Position numbers and translations under genes: made by a program
Shown here: positions 16,370 to 23,134 of the stretch, piece after piece
How the letters are laid out: every line of letters starts with the position of its first letter
Position numbering within the stretch: position 1 is the first letter of the stretch
Assembly: GCA_016712465.1 (NCBI GenBank)
Contig: JADJQZ010000001.1
Location: 744,001 to 808,000 of the forward strand
DNA length: 64,000 bases
Direction of reading: 5' to 3'
Source: Candidatus Obscuribacter sp.
GTDB taxonomy: Bacteria > Cyanobacteriota > Vampirovibrionia > Obscuribacterales > Obscuribacteraceae
Notes under the pieces: generated by a model
Database searches by the model: none
Seen by the model: the letters and a program-made list of their open reading frames with translations, nothing else
What the model was told of the DNA's origin: nothing

Positions 16370-18310
16370 TCAGGCGCCTGTATGGCGGGCGTAAGGTCCG
16401 TGAAAACCGACCAATTCTTTCGCCGGGCTCGCCTGGGGTAGATTCGAAGGCGGCTCCAGTAGGGCGGCTGCCAGCGTGTGATTTAAGAACTTCAGACTTT
16501 GCCAGGCTCCGCCTTCTCGCCAGGCTCTACCGATGATATAGCGAGCGAAGGAGAGGAACTGGCGATTGGTGCCCCAGCGTCTGCGCAGGCGCAAGCCGTC
16601 AAAGAACCGCTCTTCCGCACTTCCCTGAGGTAGACGCGGACCATTGGCGAAATAGGTGCCGGAGCCTTCCTTGACCCGGGCGCCGCATTGCCAGAGTCGA
16701 AAGCAAAAGTCCTGAGCCTGAGCCAGATTGGTCATGAAGCTGGAATCCAAAAGGCTGTCGCCATCTGTCGGAAGACCGTATTCGCGCTTCCTGAATTCTT
16801 TCAGGTTTTCTTTGGGAGCATAATCTCCTTGCGCCTGCGAGAGGGCACAAGGGGTTCCCGGCCCGGTTGAAATTGTTGCCCCATCCGGGCTGGCGGCTGT
16901 GCCTTTCTCTTGCGGGGCAGACCGGCCTGGGGCGCTCAGGTCAGCGGTGAGCAGCAGTTCTCGTGGAATGAGCATGCCTGCAAATTCATGCCAGGACAGA
17001 TTCCCCTCACTGTCTTTGCCGCCGGTGAGGCAGGCGCTGCCACCTTCCTCCTCGCAGGTAAGAGCAATCTCGGCTCTGGCGGTTAGCAGAATACGCTCCT
17101 TGCCGCAAGCGAGCTGCTCAGCTTCTGTTACCAGCTTCTGCAAGCAAGTGGCTGCCGGCAGCGTATCGGCCGTCAGCACAAAAATGTAAGGAGCATTTGT
17201 GCCCAGGGCAATGCGTTTGAGAATTTTGCCTATGTTATTCGTAGCGGGGCTGCCCCACTGACTGTCGGCAACTTGCAGCCGGCATTGGCTGGCATGTTCC
17301 GGAATGGTATCAACTCCTTTTCGATCGAGAAAACGGAAGCTGCGGAAGTCGCTGTCGGCAAAGTTAGGGGTCTCTTTACCAGGCCGGTCGGCAATTTCAA
17401 TTTTGTCCTCGGCGGCAGTGCCGGAGCAAAACCAGAATCGCAGTTTACTCTGGTCATACTTCATGAGTTTGAGGGCCTGGTGATAGAGGTCATCGGCCCT
17501 TTGTAAGGGCGTGTCGATGACAGCCACATCCACCGCCGGCAAGTTCTCAGTCAGGGGCTGAGACAATTTTGCCTGCACGATGAACTGGTAGGTGTCTGCT
17601 TCCGGGTCGCAATCGAGCAGGTGTTTGAGACCGGCCAGGTCGGGCGGCAGAGTTCGGGGCGCTTCGAAGCTGACTTCCGTGTAGCCGGTACTCCAGCGAT
17701 TTCGCTCCAATTGCACAATGTCGTAACCGCTCTCTACGAAGAGTTTCTCCACCAGAGAGCGTGTGAAAAAGCGTACATGGGTGTGATCCAGCAGGCCCAT
17801 GGGGCGGAAAGGCAGTCGACCAAGGAGGGCTGCCATTCTGATGTCGCCGTGAGTGCCGTGGGGGATGGATGCCACGATCAGACCATCCGGTGCCAGTAGG
17901 GTCGCTAGTTGCTTGAGGGTTTGTTCCGGGCTGCGCAGATGTTCGAGCACATCAGCCAGAAGCACGGCATCGAAGCTGCGTCCGGCAAAGTGTTTGGACA
18001 AATCGATGAAGTCCAGGTCTAAGACATGCACTTCAAAGCCGCGTGCCCTGGCTACTTCCGCTGCATCCGGGTCTATTTCCACACCGGTGACGCTACAACC
18101 GCGCTCGGTCATGGCTTGGGAGAGATAGCCGGTGCTGGAGCCCAATTCCAGTACCCTTTTGTTGCAGCCGATGCGGCTTAAGAGCCGCCCGTAGTGGTCG
18201 CTTTCGTTGAGACTCTCGACCTGATAGTCATAGCGTAGCGATGACGAGGCCAGATCTACTCCGGATTCCGCCGGGGACTTGTTGTTTTGCAAAATTTCAG
18301 CCGCGGTCAT
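16370..18310 (-). CDS. SAM-dependent methyltransferase with long C-terminal extension
   Basis: A 646-residue protein. Residues ~25-220 are a class I SAM methyltransferase: motif I VLELGSSTGYLS, then VTGVEIDPDA, DAVLLADVLEHL and HTHVRFFT, the layout of methyltransferase_11/23-type enzymes often found in polysaccharide loci. Residues ~255-420 have a pattern reminiscent of a degenerate family-2 glycosyltransferase (VAVIDTPLQRADDLYHQAL, later APYIFVLTADTLPAATCLQKLV, and WHEFAGMLIPRELL). A low-complexity stretch follows, then a Trp/Arg-rich C-terminal helix region. The GT-like reading is tentative because no DxD motif is clear. Substrate unknown. It converges on the RND pump gene and stands alone. 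Confidence 0.75.
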   Translation of the reverse strand: MTAAEILQNNKSPAESGVDLASSSLRYDYQVESLNESDHYGRLLSRIGCNKRVLELGSSTGYLSQAMTERGCSVTGVEIDPDAAEVARARGFEVHVLDLDFIDLSKHFAGRSFDAVLLADVLEHLRSPEQTLKQLATLLAPDGLIVASIPHGTHGDIRMAALLGRLPFRPMGLLDHTHVRFFTRSLVEKLFVESGYDIVQLERNRWSTGYTEVSFEAPRTLPPDLAGLKHLLDCDPEADTYQFIVQAKLSQPLTENLPAVDVAVIDTPLQRADDLYHQALKLMKYDQSKLRFWFCSGTAAEDKIEIADRPGKETPNFADSDFRSFRFLDRKGVDTIPEHASQCRLQVADSQWGSPATNNIGKILKRIALGTNAPYIFVLTADTLPAATCLQKLVTEAEQLACGKERILLTARAEIALTCEEEGGSACLTGGKDSEGNLSWHEFAGMLIPRELLLTADLSAPGRSAPQEKGTAASPDGATISTGPGTPCALSQAQGDYAPKENLKEFRKREYGLPTDGDSLLDSSFMTNLAQAQDFCFRLWQCGARVKEGSGTYFANGPRLPQGSAEERFFDGLRLRRRWGTNRQFLSFARYIIGRAWREGGAWQSLKFLNHTLAAALLEPPSNLPQASPAKELVGFHGPYARHTGA

Positions 18311-18429
18311 AGCTCGGTCTCAAAGGGGTTCACATTAGCAAATCGGACTAACCGAACGATCTTAAGAGATATAAGCCCTGATTTGATTAGATAATTGCCA
18401 TGAGGTAAAGCAATGCGGCCCAGGCCCTA

Positions 18430-18498
18430 TCGCTAGCAGGTAATTTCGCTACCTGGCCGTTTCGCTAGCAGGTAAATTCGCTACCAGGAAATTCGCTA
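18430..18498. repeat. Five TCGCTA-headed tandem repeats, 15-16 bp period
   Basis: TCGCTA occurs at 18430, 18446, 18462, 18478 and 18493, giving spacings of 16, 16, 16 and 15 bp. Between copies the spacer alternates between GCAGGTAA-like and CCTGG/CCAGG-like sequence, so neighbouring units form short inverted pairs (CAGGTA and TACCTG). It lies in the gap between the methyltransferase start and the small ORF at 18606. Confidence 0.85.
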
Positions 18499-18515
18499 TG
18501 AGGCTTTCAGCCGAC

Positions 18516-18575
18516 CGGACCGCGCTAGACCGGACTGATGCCAGCGTTATAGCTCTTGAGCGGACCGCGCTAGAC
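18516..18575. repeat. 15-bp direct repeat pair
   Basis: CGGACCGCGCTAGAC occurs at 18516-18530 and again, identically, at 18561-18575, exactly 45 bp apart. It sits between the 16-bp tandem array and the small ORF. Confidence 0.85.
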
Positions 18576-18605
18576 TGAACTTCTGCCAACCGGACATTCT
18601 GCCCT

Positions 18606-18815
18606 TCAGGACTGACGCTTGGGTTTCCACTCGCCGATGGAGCAGACGCCGCCGCTACAATGCCCCTGACTTGCCTGTGGCAACGATTTACTCTGGAAGC
18701 GCGCACTCAACTCCAGGGTGTGGCGCTTATCGTTGTTACCGCCTTCGCTGGCAGCGCCGGAAGCACTTGTGAGGGGGTGACGGCTATCGGAGTCGATATG
18801 TGCTTGGGCGTTCAT
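18606..18815 (-). CDS. Small Cys-containing protein, 69 residues, unknown
   Basis: A short frame with an excellent ribosome site: AAGGAGG 7 bases before the ATG at 18813-18815. The product is polar (Ser, Asn, His, Arg, Glu) with no signal peptide or membrane segment. All cysteines lie in one C-terminal motif, HCSGGVCSIGEW, followed by a basic tail (KPKRQS). A paired-Cys C terminus could bind a metal, be redox-active, or be a modified-peptide core; no modifying enzyme is adjacent apart from the methyltransferase just downstream on the same strand, whose family is not a known peptide modifier. Coding status rests on the ribosome site and a clean frame. I do not recognise a family. Confidence 0.55.
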   Translation of the reverse strand: MNAQAHIDSDSRHPLTSASGAASEGGNNDKRHTLELSARFQSKSLPQASQGHCSGGVCSIGEWKPKRQS

Positions 18816-18978
18816 AATCTGGCCTCCTTGAAGGCGCAAAATCACCGGCATTTGGCTGGTGTTCGTAAGTTAGACTGGCGAGTCGGCGGTTAACACTTTG
18901 TAGGTGAAGAGTTTACCTAGCCGCTTCAACAATAGATGAGACGGAATTAGAGAGGTTGGGTTCCGTTTGCCTTAAAAT

Positions 18979-18996
18979 TTAATGGGCGCTCATTAA
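18979..18996. promoter_or_regulatory. Candidate operator before the 19.0-kb gene
   Basis: TTAATG-GGCGCT-CATTAA is an 18-bp dyad (perfect 6-bp arms) ending 27 bases before the TTG start at 19024 and overlapping an AT-rich, promoter-like stretch (TTAAAATTTAAT). Position and symmetry suggest a repressor site, but no regulator gene is adjacent. Confidence 0.35.
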
Positions 18997-19023
18997 CATG
19001 GGGCTTCGGCGACGAGAGATATT

Positions 19024-19956
19024 TTGAAGACGGGTGACAGTGTGACAACCAATTTGAAGGCTAATTTCGCCCCGGGCAAAGGAGCAGGATTTGGGCTGGC
19101 TGGCCCTGACCGAATCCCCTTTTATGCACCGCTCCTTGCTGCTGCACTGGTATTAAGTTTGAACGGCGCCGCCCTGGCCGCACCGCTCACTCTCGCTAAG
19201 AGCGGCGAGCTTGCCGTTACCCAGCCGGTGGAGCGCATCGGACGTTTACTTCTGCCACAAGGTCAGGTGAAAGTGCGAGGGCGCGAGGTAGAAGTCATGG
19301 CTGTACCGGAGTGGCTGTTTGATCGCCACGCCGTCCTCAAGGGTAAGCTGATCAAGGCAGATGCCGGCAGCCAGGCTCTTTCGGCGCTGGTTTACTTCGA
19401 CAATGGCGACTGGTTGAAAGATCTTTACAGCGGTCGCAGAAGTCGTGAGACTTTCACTTTGAAGAACGGCAGCAATGTCTACGGCAATGTACGATCAATC
19501 ACTCCCACCGACGTCAATATCGAAGTCCTGCCCGGCAAAATCGAAAAGATAGGTTTGTCTGAAATTGTCTCCATTGATTCTCCCTTTGCCTACCAGGTGA
19601 CAATTTCCCTCAGTCAGGTACAGTTGAGTCCGGAGACCCAGGAGTTGACTGCCGAGGGAGGCACTACCGTTCTCAAGCCGGTTTCCGTGGTAGGAAGCAG
19701 AATAGCCTCTAAAAAGGATGCAGTTCTGCCGCCCTCTCGTCTGCCTGGTACCGAGGGCGGTATCACTAAGGGCAAGATTGCCTCCATGGTGGCCATGGAT
19801 ACGGTCAACACCCTGGCACCGCTAGTGGCCATCCCGCTTGTTGTGCCGCTGGGAGAACGCAGCGCCATACGCCAGCTCAATGCCTATCAGCAAGCTGATA
19901 TAGCCAATGTTGTGTTTGACCTACCGGCCGTTCCCCAGACAATTGCTCGGTTTTAG
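19024..19956 (+). CDS. Exported hypothetical protein
   Basis: A 310-residue protein. A long basic N-terminal region leads into a hydrophobic segment ending in GAALAAP, consistent with a signal peptide cleaved near residue 53. The mature part is beta-rich, with short strands such as GRLLLPQGQVKVRGREVEV and a pattern (TFTLKNGSNVYGNVRSITPTDVNI) resembling the small beta-barrel repeats of SH3/Sm-like domains. A more hydrophobic Gly/Pro/Val stretch near residue 275 (LAPLVAIPLVVPLG) could touch a membrane. The start is TTG 19024; a GTG at 19042 is an alternative. Function unknown. It converges on the PII gene with a 32-base gap. Confidence 0.75.
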   Translation: MKTGDSVTTNLKANFAPGKGAGFGLAGPDRIPFYAPLLAAALVLSLNGAALAAPLTLAKSGELAVTQPVERIGRLLLPQGQVKVRGREVEVMAVPEWLFDRHAVLKGKLIKADAGSQALSALVYFDNGDWLKDLYSGRRSRETFTLKNGSNVYGNVRSITPTDVNIEVLPGKIEKIGLSEIVSIDSPFAYQVTISLSQVQLSPETQELTAEGGTTVLKPVSVVGSRIASKKDAVLPPSRLPGTEGGITKGKIASMVAMDTVNTLAPLVAIPLVVPLGERSAIRQLNAYQQADIANVVFDLPAVPQTIARF

Positions 19957-19988
19957 GACCCGGCTCTTTACCTGGAACGCCGCTCTGC

Positions 19989-20312
19989 TTATTTCTTTTC
20001 GCCCAGGGCATTCATATCTGCCTTGCCGGATTCTATATGGATAAAGCGACTGATCGGAACTGCATATATGATGCCGTCACCCTGTTGGTGAGTGCTGACG
20101 GTGCGAGTGATTAAATCAATTATCTCTTCAACGCGGTCGTCATTTACGGCCACTTCCACTCTGCTACGGGGGCGCACATAGGCTGGTTCATCCCCGACTA
20201 CTCCGGAACCTTGAACTTCTTCCACTGTATAGCCGGAGACCTTTGCTTTCCTCAAAGCTCTGGTGAGACGGTCTACCATGAAAGGTTGAATAATCGCTGT
20301 TACGAGTTGCAT
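19989..20312 (-). CDS. PII-superfamily protein with shortened T-loop (PII-NG-like)
   Basis: A 107-residue relative of the nitrogen regulator GlnB/GlnK. The ferredoxin-like core is recognisable: TAIIQPFMVDRLTRAL, VSGYTVEEVQGSG, RVEVAVNDDRVEEII and GDGIIYAVPI. The segment equivalent to the T-loop (VVGDEPAYVRPRS) is about 7-8 residues shorter than in GlnB and lacks the uridylylated Tyr51 context; the B-loop keeps GDG but not the TGKIGDG form. This matches the divergent PII-NG type, which is often encoded next to metal-efflux RND genes. Both RND loci of the window lie within 8 kb on either side. I chose ATG 20312: AAGG upstream and a normal PII N terminus; the extension to 20378 is not PII-like. 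Confidence 0.85.
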   Translation of the reverse strand: MQLVTAIIQPFMVDRLTRALRKAKVSGYTVEEVQGSGVVGDEPAYVRPRSRVEVAVNDDRVEEIIDLITRTVSTHQQGDGIIYAVPISRFIHIESGKADMNALGEKK

Positions 20313-20338
20313 TAGTGACCTTGGCTTTGTGGGATGAA

Positions 20339-20417
20339 TCCGGAGAGTGTTTTGTCCGGAATTATTCAATTGACTCATATTAGCTATATCCGTCCCGGAT
20401 TTAAAGATACCGTCCCG
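20339..20417. promoter_or_regulatory. Paired short repeats upstream of the PII-like gene
   Basis: The palindrome TCCGGA occurs at 20339-20344 and 20355-20360 (16 bp apart), and CCGTCCCG occurs at 20390-20397 and 20410-20417 (20 bp apart, about two helical turns). All lie 27-105 bases upstream of the PII-like ATG, suitable for regulator binding. The rest of 20418-20626 shows no gene. Confidence 0.35.
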
Positions 20418-20603
20418 TCTTTCTCGTCTTCTCCGCCTGATGAGAGACGGCAGGGCCGAAGTCTTCGTAGTTTCCCCCCTGAAGACCCGGAACTGTCACA
20501 AACCGACTGAATACTGAAGGCATGAAAGGCAACCCACTGTTTCACGCGGTATAGCCGCAAAAATAGAGCCCCGTCCCCAGGTCACAGAGACCGCTTTTTC
20601 TAG

Positions 20604-20612
20604 CCCCCCCCC
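20604..20612. repeat. C9 homopolymer upstream of the 20.6-kb gene
   Basis: Nine consecutive cytosines, 14 bases before the ATG at 20627 and just ahead of the GGAG ribosome site. Slippage here would change the leader length but not the reading frame or the spacing of the ribosome site. Confidence 0.8.
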
Positions 20613-20626
20613 ATCGGAGAAGCCTG

Positions 20627-21268
20627 ATGTCTAAGTTTGAAGCCCTCGAAGGTAACACCCCCGTCAAGTCCAGCACCACCACTCTCTTTGATGACGCTTA
20701 TAACCTGTTAAACCGCGATTCCGATCGCACCGAGCAAGTGGCCGGGGTTGCTGCCGGTGTTCTGGCAGTCGGCATTTTCGCTGCTACCAGAGGCAAGTCC
20801 GGCATGAGTACATTGCGAGAGGCCCTGGCCTTGTCTGAAGGAACTGCCGTGCAGAGCGGCAAGCAGGTGGCGGAAACGGCGCTCTCCCGACCTGTCATGA
20901 ACAGCATCAGTCATGCCGGAGCGGAAGCCGCTCTCACCAAGCCGGTTATACAGAGTGTGGGTCAGGTTGGCACTGAAGCCGGTTTGGGTTCAGGACGCAC
21001 CTTGCAAACTTCGCTGGTTCGTTTCACTGACGATGTGCGCCCGGACGTATCCAAGGACATGTTGAAGCAAGGTTTAGCCCTTGCCGATAGACCTCAGTAT
21101 TTCCACAAAGTTGATCTCGGTTTGCCGCTCAAAATGGATGCCGAAACCGGCAATCGCCTGCACGCCAGTCTGGTTTCCCGTGATCGGGCTTCCGCAGCGG
21201 CAGTTCTCGATGATCTGTTCGGAGCTCCCTCGAGCTATACGCAAATGCGTCGTCAATTTGGTGGATAA
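20627..21268 (+). CDS. Hypothetical protein
   Basis: A 213-residue protein with GGAG 7 bases before its ATG. After a Ser/Thr-rich start comes one weakly hydrophobic helix (VAGVAAGVLAVGIFAATRG, residues ~38-56). A long Ala/Ser/Glu-rich middle has imperfect repeats (ETALSRPVMNSI, EAALTKPVIQSV, a ~20-residue period), and a more structured C terminus follows. Overall plan (short polar start, one Ala/Gly-rich helix, polar body) resembles the unrelated-looking gene at 48975-49766. I do not recognise a family. Confidence 0.7.
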   Translation: MSKFEALEGNTPVKSSTTTLFDDAYNLLNRDSDRTEQVAGVAAGVLAVGIFAATRGKSGMSTLREALALSEGTAVQSGKQVAETALSRPVMNSISHAGAEAALTKPVIQSVGQVGTEAGLGSGRTLQTSLVRFTDDVRPDVSKDMLKQGLALADRPQYFHKVDLGLPLKMDAETGNRLHASLVSRDRASAAAVLDDLFGAPSSYTQMRRQFGG

Positions 21269-21293
21269 TAAGCACCTGCCTATGCCCTAATTT

Positions 21294-22589
21294 ATGAGGT
21301 CCGAGTTGCCGGGGCATTACTTCCAAAGTCGAGATAACTGGCTGGAGCAGGCCCGGCTCCTGGGTTTTGACACGGCGCTTTTGAGCGAACCGCCCTATTG
21401 GGTGGAAGCGCTTGAGGCGCCGTTTTGCCTGGAATTGACTGTGGCGGACATAGCCCTTCTGGAGCAGGTCGGCCGGACTGTGCAGAGTCAGGTGCTGGCT
21501 CTGGTGGAGCGAGTTTGCTGCGGACCGGATAGCGAAGTATTGATGGAGCGGTTGTCGATTCCTCCCGATTACAGAAGGGCGGTACGCTTGTCCTTTGAGC
21601 GGCACGATCCTTCGCTCTACTCGCGCTTAGACTTGGCCTTTCAGCCTGGTCAATCTTCGCCCAGGCTGCTGGAACTGAATGCCGATACTCCCAGCTCGCT
21701 TATGGAAGCCTCCGTATTACAGCTTGCCTGGCTGGCTGGCATGAAGGAGCGGCAAGCCCTTTTGCCGGAATGCGATCAGTACAACTTTTTGCAGGATGGT
21801 CTGGTTGAGTTTTTTTCCGGGTTTGCAGACCGCACCGGGCAGAGTTGGCACTTCGCTTATTATGCGGGTGCCAGGGAGGATAGAGAGACCGTCAAATATC
21901 TATGTGCCGTGGCTCGCTCTCTTGGGTTTGACTCGATGCTTGTTGAATTGAATCAACTTCGGAGCATTGACGGAACCCTGGTGGATGGGGAGGGGCGGCT
22001 TGTGGAAAGACTATTCAAGCTTTATCCATGGGAATTGTTGTTCGAGGACGATAGTCGAATCAAAGCTAAGACCGGTCAGTATCTCTTCTTGCCGCTGCTT
22101 GAAAGCGGCAGATTGCAGGTCTTTGAGCCGCTCTGGAAGTCGGTCCTGGCCGGCAAGGCCGCATTAGCTCTCCTCTATGAGATGTTTCCCGATTCTCCTT
22201 ATTTGCTTCCTACATATATGGAGTCGGACCTGCCCGGCGACTTTGCGCCGCCCTACGTAATAAAGCCTGTCTTTGGCCGCGAAGGAGCGGGAGTGCGAAT
22301 TGTTCTCGAAAGTGGAGCGGCTTATGCTACAACCGCTGATGCTGCTCATTCTTCAGGCGGCAATGCCGATCGGGAAGTGGCCGTGGAAGTTGCCGCCGAA
22401 GAATACCATGGACCAGGTCGGGACTTGAATATCGTGCAGCGATATTCAGCCCTGCCTGTATTTGCCGGCTGCAGTTTGGTCTTCGGTCTCTGGCTTATGG
22501 CCGGCAAACCCTGCGGGCTTTCCCTGCGTGGCGATAAGAGCAAGATTACCGGCAGGAGCGCGCTTTTTGTACCTCATTATGTGATTTGA
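21294..22589 (+). CDS. Glutathionylspermidine synthase-like ATP-grasp protein
   Basis: A 431-residue protein matching the C-terminal synthetase domain of glutathionylspermidine synthase (GSP_synth), the ATP-grasp enzymes that join a carboxylate to an amine through an acyl-phosphate. Recognisable blocks are ELNADTPSSLMEAS near residue 123, KLYPWELLFED near 240, EPLWKSVLAGKAAL near 280, and the nucleotide-binding VIKPVFGREGAGV near 325. The end (GLSLRGDKSKITGRSALFVPHYV) is also typical. The amidase half of E. coli Gss is absent, as in the YgiC/YjfC group, whose true substrates are uncertain. It starts 25 bases after the preceding gene and may be co-transcribed. Confidence 0.88.
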   Translation: MRSELPGHYFQSRDNWLEQARLLGFDTALLSEPPYWVEALEAPFCLELTVADIALLEQVGRTVQSQVLALVERVCCGPDSEVLMERLSIPPDYRRAVRLSFERHDPSLYSRLDLAFQPGQSSPRLLELNADTPSSLMEASVLQLAWLAGMKERQALLPECDQYNFLQDGLVEFFSGFADRTGQSWHFAYYAGAREDRETVKYLCAVARSLGFDSMLVELNQLRSIDGTLVDGEGRLVERLFKLYPWELLFEDDSRIKAKTGQYLFLPLLESGRLQVFEPLWKSVLAGKAALALLYEMFPDSPYLLPTYMESDLPGDFAPPYVIKPVFGREGAGVRIVLESGAAYATTADAAHSSGGNADREVAVEVAAEEYHGPGRDLNIVQRYSALPVFAGCSLVFGLWLMAGKPCGLSLRGDKSKITGRSALFVPHYVI

Positions 22590-23060
22590 TCAGAGCTAGT
22601 GATGTTTGAAGTTTTAGCCCTGCCTTGAAACAGGGCCATTGCCGTAGCGCCTGTTCTGAATTCGAACCGGAGGCAAGCAAAAGGCGGCTAAAAAGCCCGA
22701 GCGGGTATTTAAAGGTTATATCTAATGCGAATCTGCAGTCTGCTGATAAACGGCGAAACTACCGCCAGACTTAGCTTGGGTAGCCATTCTGCGGAACCAC
22801 TGCGAGTGTAACAATAGTGATGCGAAGAAATATTGCATCAGCTTTTCGGGACTTTTCTGTTTCTGGAACCCAGTCTGAGCCAGCATTTCCGCTGTCAAAC
22901 AGATTTAAGATTCACCGTTACATGAGTTTAGTGATTGGCTGCCGCTCTCTCAAAAAGAGGTAGGTATCCCTCGGGTTTGGTGAGAGCGCCCGGCCCGGGC
23001 GGCCAATTGCAGAGTGCCTCACTCTTACGCTCAGGCAGAGAATGCCTCACGTTTACGAGT
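22590..23060. other. Intergenic gap, no gene seen
   Basis: No convincing frame on either strand. A short GCCCTG/CAGGGC hairpin (22617-22636) and a GCCCG/CGGGT hairpin followed by ATTT (22695-22710) could end transcription of the preceding gene, both weakly. TGCCTCAC-N2-TTACG occurs twice near 23017 and 23044. The gap runs straight into the decamer array. Confidence 0.5.
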
Positions 23061-23120
23061 CTTTCCGGATCTTTCCGGACCTTTTCGGAATTTTTCGGAA
23101 CTCTTCGGAACTTCTCGGAT
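23061..23120. repeat. Six tandem 10-bp repeats (CTTTTCGGAA type)
   Basis: Units start at 23061, 23071, 23081, 23091, 23101 and 23111, each exactly 10 bp, with consensus CTTYTCGGAW. The array lies 15-74 bases past the stop of the minus-strand adaptor gene, so it is in that operon's 3' leader. The period is close to one DNA helical turn. Confidence 0.9.
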
Positions 23121-23134
23121 CTTATCTGCGTGTC

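Noticed and set aside
18449..18706. 85-codon minus-strand frame overlapping the small Cys ORF
   Set aside because: It runs through the repeat arrays, has no ribosome site, and its Arg/Ala/Ser content reflects the repeats; the other frame with AAGGAGG is preferred.
22617..22636. GCCCTG/CAGGGC hairpin as terminator of the ATP-grasp gene
   Set aside because: Only 6 bp of stem and no T-run follow; kept only as a weak note.
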